Part shown: one piece after another, positions 11,780-24,335 of the stretch
Layout of the letters: each line of letters opens with the position of its first letter
Numbering within the stretch: position 1 is the stretch's first letter
Assembly: GCA_015680685.1 (NCBI GenBank)
Contig: MNCI01004113.1
Coordinates: 1,059,855 to 1,123,854 of the forward strand
Source of the DNA: Gnetum montanum
Lineage: Eukaryota; Streptophyta; Gnetopsida; Gnetales; Gnetaceae
Length of the DNA: 64,000 nt
Direction: 5' to 3'
Program-made: the position numbers and the translations under genes
The notes under the pieces: model-generated
Seen by the model: the letters and a program-made list of their open reading frames with translations, nothing else
Told to the model about the DNA's origin: nothing
Databases searched by the model: none

Positions 11780-13167
11780 TTGTTGTGAGTTAAGAAAAAA
11801 GGGAAATTATTTGTATGATTGTAATTTCCAAGAAGCACTTGTTAGAAATGGGTGCTTATTGAATGTCTCATTTGAATTGAACAAGTGTCAATTATTTTTT
11901 TCTGGTAGTTATAACTAACTACCTTGGGGATTATAATTATCAAAAAGAGGAAGAAACTTGGCAATTATGTTTATAACTAATTATCATTAATTCATGTGGT
12001 GGTTATAACGAACATCCATAACCACTATAAATAGAGCTTTAAGAATGGAAGTTTGTTTTGGGGGTGCAAAGAGACTCAGAAGAAGAAGACTTTTAACGAA
12101 TTTTTGTAAGATGGCTTACTAATCTATCAATTTGTTTTAATCCTATGAGTTCATTTTTTCCCATTTTGTTTTAGTTGCTTAGCTACTAGTTTAATTAGTA
12201 TTGTGTTTGGCATTTAATTTTGAGATTTGTCTAGGTTGCTTTCATAGTTATATTTTTGCACAATATTAGACTTCTATTAAGGTTAGCCATAGAAGAGCTT
12301 ATGTTGTTGAAAAGCCTCAAGAGCAATTTAATAGTAATATTTTAACGAAATTGTCTTTTTTGAGCATAGAGAATTTAGAAAAATATTTGGTATTTTGATG
12401 GTACTAAAATAGCTTCTTTATTTTTAATGTGTATTGCCTTGGTATTTCAATTCAAAAATTGTCAATTTTTTTGAAAGCTTTGTTGAATGCAATCTTTGGC
12501 AACTATCAACTAGCCAAAATAGAGACTCATACATTGTAGTTTACGTAACAATTTTTGGTAGTATAATAAAATTGTCTTTATGAAATTGCTTGTTGAGCTC
12601 AAAGGGTTTGGACAATTCGTAGTTATTGAATCAAAAATAGCTTTATTACGAAGTGTTTCCTCGTGCTAGTTTATCTTACTTAAATATTTGAGATTTCATG
12701 CAATTTTGCTTTCTTTTCTTTCTTTTTCTAAATTCATTGAATCTCACTCTATTTCTAGTTTTTTTATAGAACTTTCTCTCTAGGGATAATTAGGAGTAGA
12801 TTTGTAGAATTGTGCTCAAAGGTTTTTGCAAAATTTTATTTGTTACAATTAGGTATTATAAGGATCATATAGACTAAGTGATTAAACAAAATAGGAATTT
12901 ACAACAACTCACAATGTTTGACAAAGTTAGCCAAATCTTTGTTATGATAGCCGATTACAATTCTATACACAACCCAACCATTTCAACATCACAACAACAA
13001 ACACATACTCAGGATTAGTTCGTTTCATAACTACTAAGTCTATTTGGAGGTATTTAGGCCTTGGTGTTGCCAGAGATCAACAAGCACCTAAACTTTTATC
13101 CCGTGACTTCCCAAGGTCACAAGACCCAAAGGTCCACAATGTTGGTAATGCCAAACGGTCACCAACA
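11780..13167 (+). mobile_element. Diverged LTR related to element A, nested in its 3' LTR
   Basis: Parallels 4390-5710 through the TATAAATAG box near 12028 and the AGTTTAATTAGTATTGTG and CATAGAAGAGCTTATG blocks, and ends in GGTCACCAACA at 13167. It is more diverged than the surrounding LTR. The flanks AGCTT (13168-13172) and GGCTT (10502-10506) could be an imperfect target duplication. This indicates that a relative of element A inserted into element A. Confidence 0.55.
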
Positions 13168-14442
13168 AGCTTATTTTTCTTATAGAAGTTATAACTTGTT
13201 AAGGAAGTTATGAATAAATTCCCTAGATATTTGTAATTTTCTTAACTTCTCATGATTATTGTAACTAACCTAAGGTCACAATAAAAGGACCTTCAAAGGT
13301 AGAATTAAAGGGAGAGATTTGGGGGAAAAGCAACTTTGAAGAATATTGAAGATTTCTTGTAAAACATGGCTTGTTAAAGACATCAATTCAACTACTTTGT
13401 TACAATCTTGTGAGTTCATTTCTTCCCATTTTGTTTTACTTAGCTAATGATTTAGTAGTATCGTGCTTGGCATTTAATTTTGGGACTTTTCTAGGTTGAC
13501 TTTATAGCTCTATGTTTGTGCAATATTAAACTTCTATTAAGGTTTGCCATATAAGAGCTTATGTTGTAGAAAAGCATCTTGAGCAATTTAATAGTAATGT
13601 TGTCTAAAAATTACCTATTTGTGTTTTGGGAATCTAGAAAATATTTGATATTTTGAGATGATTAAAATAGCTTCATTGTTTTAAAGTATATTGCCTTAGT
13701 ATTTCAAACCTAAATTTGTCAAATTATTCAAACACTCTATTAAATGCAATTCTTGATAACTATTAACTAGTCAAAATAGAAGCTCCTACTTTGTGGGTTA
13801 CGCAACATTTTTGGTAGTGTACTAATATGGTCTTTCACGAAATTGCTTATTGAGCTCAAAGGATTTGGACAATTCGTAGTTAGACAAAATTGTAATAGCT
13901 TTATTACGAAGTGTTTTCTCATGTCAATTTATCTTGCTTAAATGTTTGAGATACCACACAAATCTACTTTCTTTTCTTTTCTCTTTCTAAGTCCATTGAA
14001 TCTTGCTCTATTTCTAGTTTTCTTGTGGAATTCTCTCTATGGGAAATTAGGAGTAGATTGGCAAATTTGTGCTCAAATGTTTTTATAAAATGTTATTTGT
14101 TACAAGTAATGTATTATAGGGACTATATAAACTAAGTGATTAGACAAAATAGAAACCTTCAATAACTCACAGTATTTGACAAAATTAGCTAAATTTTTTT
14201 TATGATAGCTAATTACAGTTTCATACACAACCCAACCATTTCAACATTCACAACAACAAACACATACTCATGTTTAGTTCATTTCATAACCACTGAGTTT
14301 ACTTGGAAATATCTAGGCCTTGGTGTTGCTAGAGACCAATAAGCACCTAAACCCTATTTGAAGAACACCTTCACATCCTATGATCCCCAAAGTCACGAGA
14401 CTGAAGGTTCCCAATGTTGGCAATCCCAAACGGTCACCAACA
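13168..14442 (+). mobile_element. Element A, 3' LTR, second part
   Basis: Resumes the alignment with 4440-5710 (AAGGAAGTTATGAATAAATTC, then the GGGAGAGATTTGGGGG block) and ends GGTCACCAACA at 14442. The next five bases are AGAAC, but no matching duplication was found at the left end of element A. Confidence 0.6.
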
Positions 14443-14990
14443 AGAACTTATTCAATCCCTCCTTTTAAGTTCTCAATCCTCAATTTCGTGGGTGTTCTTC
14501 ATTGATTCATCTTTTGTATGTTTTTTATGTTGTGAGCTTCAATTGCAGGGATTCCATAAATCAAGTTATACTCTTTCCTTGATCTTTTCTTTCTTTCTTT
14601 GTAGCCCTGCAGGGTTGATGTGCTTCTTACAAGAAGGCATCTTGGTTGAGCTTATCGGGACCTTTGGGGTTATGTGGTCTTGTAGCAACAAAACACTCCA
14701 GTGTGGAGCCCATGTTTGTAAAGGTTGTAGGATCCTTTAAACCACATTTTGAGCTTGTTGGAACCTTGCAAAGCTAAGTAGTTTTGCAATATTGAAACAC
14801 TCCAAAGCAGAGCTCAAATTTTATAAAGGTTGTGATGCCCTCTAAACCACATTTTTTAAGGAACCCTCCAAGTGTTAATGTACCCAAGTTTGGGAACCAT
14901 GTAAAAATTGTGTTTGATTTTGGTGGCTGCAATGATTTTAATTAGGGAACTTATTCAACCCCCCTTCTAAGTTCTTAATCCACAACCTTA
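14443..14990 (+). repeat. Third copy of the dispersed module of 1.6-2.6 kb
   Basis: Shows the same order as the copy at 2288-2640: a CTTACAAGAAGGCATC block, two subunits of about 100 bp with AAACACTCC, then ACCACATTTTTTAAGGAACC. It ends in a TTATTCAACCCCCC leader-like stretch at about 14950. No coding sequence is present. Confidence 0.5.
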
Positions 14991-17230
14991 ACTTAATATA
15001 TAAGTGATGTCTCTCATTTCTTTTCCTAGTTTATTATTTTCTCGATTTTGTAATTTTTTGTTTAATCTCTCCTCTCACATGATTCTCCATTCCTCATTAA
15101 ACACTCCTTTCTATCTATCTCCCTTCCTCTCATAAACACATTAGTCAAGATTAAGCAACTGTATTCAATGCTAGTAAGGATGTGTTGAGAGTTTAAGTAT
15201 GATAGGATATGAACACTAATTAATGACATCCATTAAACCATCTTATGTATAGGATTTAGTCATACCCCTCCCTATGGCACAACACCATTCTTATAACTAG
15301 TTTATTGGCAATATCTTAACATTCTCCCCTTATCCTATTTTTATTTCTTCCCCTTTCCTTTGCAAGTATATCACCAAATTATCATTAACTTGTTTCTTAA
15401 TGGATCCTTCTTCAATATCTTAGCAACATCCATCAAAAGAGGGCAATGTTGTATCCACTTTTTTGATACCTCAATTATCAAGACAAGTGTAGCTTCAACA
15501 TTGTCACATCCACTTGGACCATCAAAATGGCCCTTAAAATCCATCACCAATAGTAGTTTAAGCTTGTACGGGCTTCCAGTGGTTGATCCTAACGATGTCC
15601 CAAGGGATAGACATCAATTTGAGTACTTTTTGTAGCTTTCAGAAGATTAAAATGGGATACCTTGCTTAAGTGATATTGATTGATGCTCACACAACATCAA
15701 CATCACTTATCCAACATCACCTACATTTCACTATCAAGAAACTCATCTCTAGACCACGTTTTAAGCCCCATCAAACCTCTAATGACTAGTCCACATCATC
15801 CTCAAGACAATAGGTATCAATTTCAATAATTTTGATAGCATGCAAAGGTCTAAAACAATAAGTCCCATCCAAGTGATACTAATATAGCTTGAACGTTACC
15901 TACACAACATCACTTGCATTTCCAATGCACAAAACTTGCCTCCCAAGCTCAATTTCACTCTGTCAAACCTCCCACAATTAGTCTATAGCATCTCCAAGGC
16001 AAATGACATCAAATTTGACAATGTCGTGGGTCTCAAAATGCACACGTTAATATGTTTTAATCTCATGATGCTCAAGTGATGCTAACACAATGTCAACATC
16101 ACCCAAACATCATAATGCAAGAACTTAATTCCAAACATTGTTTTTGTGTTTTGTGTGACCTTGGGATCCATTCACCATTGTCTCAACAATATTTGACATC
16201 AATTTAGGCATCAACGACAATCCTTAGGATCTTGGATTTACAATTTGGAGTGTAGGGCATCAACTTATGTAAATGCAGGTGACGTTGATGTAACATTAAT
16301 GTCACTATGTCACCCATCTATATCATAACTATCACTTGAACTTAATATGCCCTTCAAGTTACTAAAAACAAACTTTTAGTTGATTGCATTTAACTCCAAC
16401 TGATTTTGTAGAAACCCTAATCCTATAAATACCAAGCTTAAACATCAAATCAAGACTTCTTGATTGAGAGCACTTTTTGAATTTCTAGAGATCTAAAGTG
16501 TTAGTAATTACATCAACTACATCACCTACAAGCTCCTTGACCATCCTAGCATCCTCTACAATCCTTGAGATTAGTCTTGGCACACTAACACAGCATTAGT
16601 GTCACCTACTAGAATGTCAACATCACCTAGAGGATGGTACTTGAAAACAACCCTCTTTTGACCTTAGCTATGAATAATGTCAATGGATCCTCCATTCGTT
16701 TGTGAACCCATATTAAATTCCATCATTTAAATCCTCTTTTTGCTTATGAACTAAGTCCAAATTTCTAATTTAAATTTACAATTTGTAATTCACACCATTG
16801 TAAATCTTGGCCCTTCCTATGAGGCAAACTTTGTCTATTAGTTTTTTTAATAAAGCATTTCATTTGTTGGGAAAGAGAAGCCAAATCTATTTCCACATAT
16901 TGATCTCTCATCTCTTATTCATTTTGTGCCTCTTACTTGTTCTAAATACATTTACATTGTTGATATTTTTATCATACATAGCTTGCATTACATCAAATTC
17001 ATCACCAAGCTTATCATTAATTATCCCTATGGATTCTAATCTTGATCAATAGGCCAAGTCCATATTCAATTGCAGGTTCATTCCCCTTCATTTTGTTATT
17101 ATTGATTTATCAAAAGTTATATCATTATGAAGATAGTTTACAGCCACTTATCATACACTTGAACATGTGGTTTGTAAATGCATGCTTGCATATTTGTGAG
17201 AGTATTTTTTCAAAAACACCAATAGCTTAA
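14991..17230. other. AT-rich intergenic DNA
   Basis: No recognised gene. About 15640-16640 is unusually rich in ATCAC, AACATC and CATCAC words, giving a loosely repetitive look without a clear period. Open frames of 62-91 codons have no family signature. Confidence 0.4.
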
Positions 17231-17234
17231 CTTT

Positions 17235-17560
17235 GGAAGAAAATTAAGGACAAATTGCATCATGATCAACATGCTCACCGATTGTTGGAGCTAGTTCAAG
17301 GTGGCAATGAATCAAATTTGAGTGAAGTGGATGATCTACTCATATTCAAGCAAGATCAAATCTATGCTCCAAACTAAGATGTCTTGTGTTCTTAAATCAT
17401 TGATGAAAGACTTAGCACCCATTAGGTAAGTCATGTGAGACACAAAATGACAATGGTATTGGTGCAAAGAAGTCCATATTGACTTAATTTGGGAGTTGAT
17501 GTGCGCAATTCATACTAGAAATCAAAAAAAGGCAAACACCTAGAAAAATTTCAAATTAAT
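17235..17560 (+). pseudogene. Ty3/gypsy integrase N-terminal remnant
   Basis: Translation with stops ignored gives the familiar order of a gypsy polyprotein between RNase H and integrase. It has an ELVQGG-like stretch, a DQIYAPN-like stretch corresponding to the usual xRIYVPD, and a GVDVRN segment at the position of the zinc-binding domain. At least four in-frame stops occur. No catalytic core follows. It is a short, old fragment and not expressible. Confidence 0.4.
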
Positions 17561-18641
17561 GATGTTAGTAATGATGCACATGTTTTGAAGGTAATTTTGG
17601 AAGAAGCTCCACAAAATAAACTTATCATTTTCATAAATTCCACAAACCTATCATTTTCATAAATTACACATGTGACAATATCTTAAAATATATTTAGTGA
17701 ACAACATACACTTATTCAAAGTGGAAAAAATAAGAGGAAAACTAAAGCCACACAATACCTCCGAAACATCCCAAAAGATAATTAAAATAGTAAAAGTATA
17801 ACTAATCAGTGTTTTTGATGCACAATGAATGCCTAATAAGAAATCCCAAAACAATGATTTTGAAAAAAAATTAAAGACCTATCTATCAAATGAAAGAACT
17901 ACAAAGTATGAGTAATCATTTTCATACTAACTTTATCATAGCAATATAATCAACCTATTCACCGATATCATCTCCAAAGTAACATTACCTCAACAAAACT
18001 CCTCAAAATCAAATATTTATATAACAGTAAACCATAGACCACCTTCCACAAATTAAGATCTTTTAAATCAACTTTATCCCAACTTTCATAATGTTATACT
18101 CTATACTAATAAAAACAAAATTTTCCTTTAAAAATTTAATTCCTCCACCCTCCATTCTGCTTGGATCATCAATTTTCCTTTAAAATTTTAATTCCTCCAC
18201 CCTCCATTCTGCTTGGATCATCAATTTTATGTTTTCAGATAATACAAATTTATAAACGTTTATTACTTTTTGATTTGCACCTTAAATGATAATAAATGCC
18301 AAACCACATACTAAATGATAAATCTCGGAAACAACCACCTTACGAAAAGATCGCATAGTACGGTATTTCAATGCATAAAAACAAAAACCCATTAATTTCT
18401 AACACAGTTTTATTTCTAACATCTAAAGGATGATAAGGGTCTAGAAAGTTATCAGATGTGTCATGTCAACATCTGAACACTAACAGCTTCAATCTTTAAC
18501 TGCAGTTAACACAGCCCAGAGAGCCATTAATCCTGTCAAAAAGTGAGAACAACGCCAAAAAACTGAACTTCTGATTCAGAACTTTGAAAGGATGGGCAAA
18601 GCTAAGTGCAGCATTTCCAGTCTTGTAATTTTTTTCCTAAA
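17561..18641. other. AT-rich intergenic DNA with one duplication
   Basis: No gene recognised. A 52-bp tandem duplication at 18121-18224 is described separately. Confidence 0.45.
18121..18224. repeat. 52-bp tandem duplication
   Basis: The unit beginning TTTTCCTTTAAAA is repeated at 18173, differing only in a homopolymer. Confidence 0.9.
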
Positions 18642-19127
18642 TCACGCCCCCCACGGAGATCTGTCAAGAAAATTTACAAACGTGGGGCAAGTTAAAGCCC
18701 TGAGAAAAAAAAGTTCATTATCATGACGAAAATTAAACCAGTGAAGCGCTAAGCAGAAAATCAGGCAGAAATCTTTGCATAAGGAATCCACAAAAGGGAC
18801 ATAGAGGTCTTGAACCCTCACAAAAAAAATGTTATCTTCTGGTAAATTGTTGGGGTCTTGCAATGATGACAAGCATAAAAACTTGGAAGAGCCCATCTTT
18901 TGTATGAGACACAGAACCACATTGGTGACCTGCATAGAAATAGAACAGCGGTGAAGCTTGTGTTTTTTAAAAAAAAAAAAAAAAATTTCAGAAGCACTCC
19001 CAGGTTTAGGTTGACAGTAAGCTAACTCTGGAGGCTCAAATTCAGGAGGTACCTTGCAAAACATGCAATTTTCACAAGAAATGAACTCCGTCACATATAT
19101 CTGCACAGCCTCAGGTTGCATGTTCAT
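18642..19127 (-). CDS. Unrecognised 161-codon ORF, possible gene fragment
   Basis: The longest minus-strand open frame outside known elements in the left half. The N-terminal third has a Cys-rich CENCMFCK motif followed by PPEFEPPELAYC. The middle is broken by a run of phenylalanines made by a long A/T homopolymer. The C-terminal part is hydrophobic. AAG|GTACC after CMFCK fits a plant splice donor, so only the first about 25 codons may belong to an exon. I do not recognise the family. It may be a real exon, a captured gene piece or chance. Confidence 0.2.
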   Translation of the reverse strand: MNMQPEAVQIYVTEFISCENCMFCKVPPEFEPPELAYCQPKPGSASEIFFFFFKKHKLHRCSISMQVTNVVLCLIQKMGSSKFLCLSSLQDPNNLPEDNIFFVRVQDLYVPFVDSLCKDFCLIFCLALHWFNFRHDNELFFLRALTCPTFVNFLDRSPWGA

Positions 19128-19934
19128 AGTTGGAGTTCAAAGTATATCTGCACACAGCCACGAACGCACGAGTGTAGCTTTCTGCAGGAAACAATACCAG
19201 CAAACGATTCAAGCAGCTTTCTAGTCAATTTTCTTGGCTTGCTTCTGTGAACCAGCTTGAAATTCATCTAGATAGATAGTTAATATTGTTTCAAAAAACC
19301 ACTGCAACCTTTTGAGACCTAAAGCCACAAGCATACCACACCATGCAAGAGAAAACGCAACAAATCCAATTATCCTCAGTTAGGAGGCAAAACATAATAA
19401 TAAAAGGAATTTATTTCCTACCTTGACTATACATTTGATCTACCATGTCACCATCAACACTCCACACTTCTTACGTGGGATTATGTAAAACTGCAAGAGT
19501 CAGGGGATCCGTACAATGCAAGGGTGGATCCTAGAACCCTACGGCTGATTATAAATCGACAGCATCAACCTAATAAGTTAAAATAATAATTCAATGTGAA
19601 AAATAAAATAAAACCTTGTACATGTGTTAGAAATTGACTGCACATGTATGTTTTTCTTGATTCTAGCCAAGAAATACTTCCATCTTGAAAATTTTCCCGC
19701 CACTGTAAACTTGCAATGCATATTTCCGCTCATCAGGACGTCAACTATACACGCGCTAGCATATATATACCAAACTCAACCTGAATTCTCTTAAAATCTA
19801 AAACGGTCTCATTAGTTAGTTTCCTATATTGATTTCTTTTGCAAAGTAGATCCTGTAACGAAAGTTACTTTTACAAAACTTTAAAAGAAAAATGAAGAAC
19901 CAAGGATGATGAAATATATGAATATAAGGAGGAA

Positions 19935-20642
19935 GTACCATCTGTTAATTTTCAAACATCTAAGAAATTCCGCAGTGATATTCAAGATGATATCCTTGTT
20001 TTATATATTGTTAATGATACTGTTTTGGTAGATGACTCTAAGTCCTAACTGTGAGAATGGAGACTTGAAGAAACACGCTAGAATCAATGGGGTTAAAAGT
20101 TAGTATTAAGAAAATGGAATACACAGATTGCAATTGTAGAGGGAAAAAATAATGAAGATACAAATATTAAAATTTAAAACAAAGAAGTTACTCAATGTAA
20201 GCAATTTACATACCGGAGGTCTCTTGTTCAAATGGATGGTGAGATTAACAATTACCTAATGAACAAAATTAAAGTAGGATGGAAGAAATAGCAGAAAGAA
20301 AGTAATGTGCTCTGTGATAGAAGAATCCCTTAGGTTAAAGGGTAAATTCTACAAAACTGCTATTAGACCTATAGATGAGAAGATTAAGGAAAGTCACTTT
20401 AGATAGTTTGGTCATGTGCTAAGAAGACCATAAAATGCTCTTGTTACAAGAGGTCCCTTCATTACACGGGAAACCAACAAAGAGGTAGACCAAAACATAT
20501 TTGGTTTACTTGCATAAGGAAAGACATAAAATATCTTGGTATTAATGCTTATTTGGCTCTTTATACAAGTTAATGGCATAAACGAACTCATACAACCAAC
20601 CCCATCTAATTCAAGGAAGGCTAAGATGATGATGATGATGAA
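19935..20642 (+). pseudogene. RTE-type LINE 3' remnant
   Basis: Reading across frames gives the C-terminal half of a plant RTE-type reverse transcriptase. Visible parts are a DDTVL-like palm motif, a GLKVS..KKxEY segment and a YLGS-like block. These are followed by an RWFGHVLRR-type motif and a terminal WHKRxH-like stretch. It ends in a (GAT)n run at 20625-20642, which fits the short microsatellite tails of RTE elements. Many stops and frameshifts mean it is dead. The 5' part is missing, as is usual for LINE copies. Confidence 0.6.
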
Positions 20643-22282
20643 ATTATATACTAATATGCAATACTGAATATAGTATGAACCTCAACACCATGCACTACTT
20701 TTGTAGAACTTATGACAAGCAAGACGTAAAATTAAGTATGAAGAGGTGTGAATATAAGGGGTATGTATTGGTTTATTTTCCGAGGATTCAGAAAATTTGT
20801 ATATGATAAACACCATTAAATACAGTATGAATTCCAAAACTACGAAAAAAAATACCATGTAACCCTTATCTTGCCAAGACAGTGCCTAGCATCAATGGGG
20901 ATAAGCCATAGGGATTATATACTTTCTTTGTACTAGCACCATTTTATGCATAGTGTGCCCTACCCAGCTTTGTAATGGATCACAGATTCAATAGATGCTT
21001 TTGTATGCTTAATGTATTACCATTGAACTATCACATTATTGGAAGCTTGTAGCAATATTAATAAATTTATGTAGTCTCCTAATCCAAAACTATGTCCAAT
21101 ATCAGGGAACTAACAGGATGAATCATAAACTTTTGAAGCACTCTTATGTGAAAAAAGGGATTAGTGAAGATGTCATTGAATGCGAATGAAATTAAAACAA
21201 ATTTCCAACTCTTATCCTCTACAAGTAGTAGCCATCCTTGGTAACACACCAATATTGTTGAACTAGTAAATAATACAAATCACTTTTAGTAATAATGAAG
21301 GCAAACACACTACTGATTATATAGAAGAACATGACAAAATGATTAAGTAGTTAGTCAACATTCATCATTACCTTTCATCAAAGCTTCTAGTTGTCAAGAC
21401 AAGTCTTTCACTTGATGAATTTGCATCTGCACTGCTTAGAGATTTCAAAGAGCATATAATCCAATAATCCAACTAGCTGCAGTCACCTAGGAATTGTGAG
21501 CCTGAACTGTACCAACAAAGCTCACATCTAGAAGGCTAGCTCTAGATTCAATAGTATAATAAGATGGTTCGCAAATTCTTCATAAAGAAACCTTTCCACT
21601 TTTTGCTCCTATGGCAAGTAAAGACAAGTTGAGAAATTGTTCCTCCCAAAAATCACTATTTCCTTCTAAAGACTGTTTTAAGGTTGGTGACCAAGCCATA
21701 ACAGCAGATGCCAACAGCCAACAGTGACATGCATATTGCTCAGCAGAGATAATTGAGCATTGGTCATTTACAGGCTGTGTGCTTTGGTGCTTTCCATTAC
21801 AGTTAAGCTCTACCTCTGGTTGTTCATCCTCTATGACCTTTGAACCATTGTTATGAAGGAAACCCTGCAGCCAAAATATTTTAAATTTTCCTCTAATGGT
21901 ACAGCAAACTCATTGATAATAAGCAGAACAGATAGCCTTCAATGAAAGTTGTAGTGGCATACATTTTCTACAAACACTTCTACTCATTGTACTGAGAGTG
22001 ACAACCCTGCCATTCTAGGCCTTTTCTTGTTCATTCCATATAGGTGCCAACCTCACCTTATTACTAGGTGCAATGTTTATTTTCCCATATTATCCTATCA
22101 AGATAAAAACTTGGTGATTAAACTTGGATAATTTTTTAAAAGATATAAAATGCATACCACATAGACAAGGGATCAAAAAGGTTTCAAAATACTATAGAAT
22201 AAAATCTTCAAAAGTAATGGGGTAAAGGTAGATTAAAATATGTCCAGACAGATATGAAAAATTAGCCTAGTAAATTTCCATT

Positions 22283-22360
22283 ATTTAATTATGAGAAAAA
22301 CACTTTCAAATTTTACCAAAATTTAGTTATGAGAAAAACACCTTCAAATTTTACCAAAAT
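22283..22360. repeat. 38-bp tandem duplication
   Basis: ATGAGAAAAACAC occurs at 22291 and 22329 in two nearly identical units. Confidence 0.85.
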
Positions 22361-22546
22361 CTCTGAAATCTAGTACTTGCCCTCAGCCCACCTAAAAACA
22401 AGTCAACATAGGACAAATAACATAAGCATGTATTAAGTGAAGCAAAATAAAAGCTAATACACGGCATAAAATGACTAGTAGCTACATAAAATCATGCAAT
22501 GAAATTTTCTCAAAAATATATGTTGCTTTATGCTACTAACGAGGTA

Positions 22547-22598
22547 CTGAACATAGCCACGTGAATTCATCTGAACATAGCCACGTGAATTCATCTGA
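22547..22598. repeat. 24-bp perfect tandem duplication
   Basis: CTGAACATAGCCACGTG starts at 22547 and again at 22571. Confidence 0.9.
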
Positions 22599-22822
22599 CA
22601 ATTGACTAATTTTGCAATTCTGTTTGTAAAAAATATTACCTATATAAAACAGACTAATCTCTATAACAAACTTCTAATAACTGTCCTTTCCTTGGAACTT
22701 CTAAGCCTTCAAAAACTGGAATTTTGGATAAATTCTTTGGTAGAGTATTATCACCTATACAAGGACAAAGCTTCTACAAATAATTGGATTGCCTAAATGA
22801 AGAATCCTCACAATTTGTTAAT

Positions 22823-22898
22823 TTGGTTTTTACCTCAATTCCCAAATCTAATGAAATCCATTGGTTTTTACCTCAATTCCCAAATCTAATGAAATCCA
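22823..22898. repeat. 38-bp perfect tandem duplication
   Basis: TTGGTTTTTACCTCAATTCC starts at 22823 and again at 22861. Confidence 0.9.
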
Positions 22899-24261
22899 CT
22901 CCTATTGCAGTTCTATTGAGGATTTGAGAAGGAAGTGAGAAATATGGATTTGCATAAAAACGCTAACTATAAAGAAAGTGTTTGTTGATAAAGTTACCAT
23001 CTTTAAAAACTCCAGTGTACTGTACTAGAGCTCTACTTCCATCCAAACAATTAATTGTCCCTAGAACCCAGACGCATAGACCATTATTCTCTTTCAACAC
23101 CTACAAGAATGAACATATTCCTTTCAAGTCAAAAGCTTTGCACCAGCTTTGAGGCAAGATTCCAAACATGATAGATATTGAAGGTTAAAAACCCTCAATA
23201 GAAGCTCCCTCCTCAAAGCTTAAAAATTGCACCAAAGTAAAAGTTGTTTACAATTTAGCCTTAGATGCTCCTGTTTCTATATAATCAGCATTTGCGTCTT
23301 TAGCACCACTTCACATCTCTAGGCATGGTAATGAGTAATATACATACCTTTATGAGATCTACGTTAATAAATAGATCAAAATGTTGTGCTAATTCAAATT
23401 TGCACTCAAGATATGATTTTTGCAAAGCATCGTGAATCATGAGGTGATAATAAATTACATATAACATGGAACAGAAAGAATTAACATCTTTTCACTATTT
23501 TTTTATTTGAACGAAAAGTCATGGTGCACCTTGGTAAGCATGTTTTCTCTATTCTTTTTAAATAAATGCATTCTCATCTCTCTTCTCATGTTTCTTTCCT
23601 TTTTCATACGCAATGATCTCATTGAGTTAAAGATTTACATAAGATAAAACTCAAATAATTGGAAATGCTTAATAAAGGTTTATTCATTGGACTAAACTTT
23701 AATTTTCCTCTGTTTCCCCTTCCCTTATTAAAAAAAGGTGTCATCACTTGAAGGCTCAATACTCAAGATCCCACATACTACAATACATTGTTATTAGCAA
23801 AGTCAAGTGTATATATTCAGTTATAAGTCCTATAACCAATGAAAACTATTAAAATCATTACTATTACATTCAAACTTCAGAACAAATGCAAAAAACACAT
23901 TGAATTGACAAATTCAAATCTTAAGGATGAGGAAATGAATTAGAAGAAAGAAATTTTAAGAGGAAAATTAAGTGAACTTTTCAAAGAGCTAATTTTCATT
24001 TCATTTTGTAAAATCTTTTAGTATGTTTATGTATATATGCCAACATATTTATTGTTGTCCACATTTTTCAAAAAAAAAATTGTAGCTATTTTTCATCCTA
24101 CATGTTTATTTTAAGACTATATTACAATTTGAATTGTTGTCATCATTTTCCAACCAAACTGGACTAACCTATATGGCAAATGAGTGATATATAATTGCTT
24201 TTATAACTAGCTACCTACCTTCTATTGACCTAAGCATACATTTTTACAATTTTTCCAGGTA

Positions 24262-24335
24262 ATGCATGTGTAGTTGAATGGTTAGAAGTGAATGCTTTAA
24301 TCATTGAGTAAAGGTTCACCTACTTATAAATCACT
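24262..24335 (+). mobile_element. tRNA-like SINE fragment (tentative)
   Basis: TGTAGTTGAATGGTTAGAAG resembles a polymerase III A box. AGGTTCACCTAC about 35 bp later resembles a B box (consensus GGTTCGANNCC). Order and spacing suit the head of a tRNA-derived plant SINE. No tail or target duplication was identified, and this is not an intact tRNA. Confidence 0.35.

Larger units (their letters stand above)
20643..24261. other. AT-rich intergenic DNA with several short duplications
   Basis: No gene or element recognised. It contains three short tandem duplications, listed separately (22283-22360, 22547-22598, 22823-22898). Confidence 0.45.

Noticed and set aside
24262-24335. A tRNA gene
   Set aside because: Only A-box-like and B-box-like pieces are present. 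No acceptor stem or anticodon arm can be paired, so it is listed only as a possible SINE fragment.
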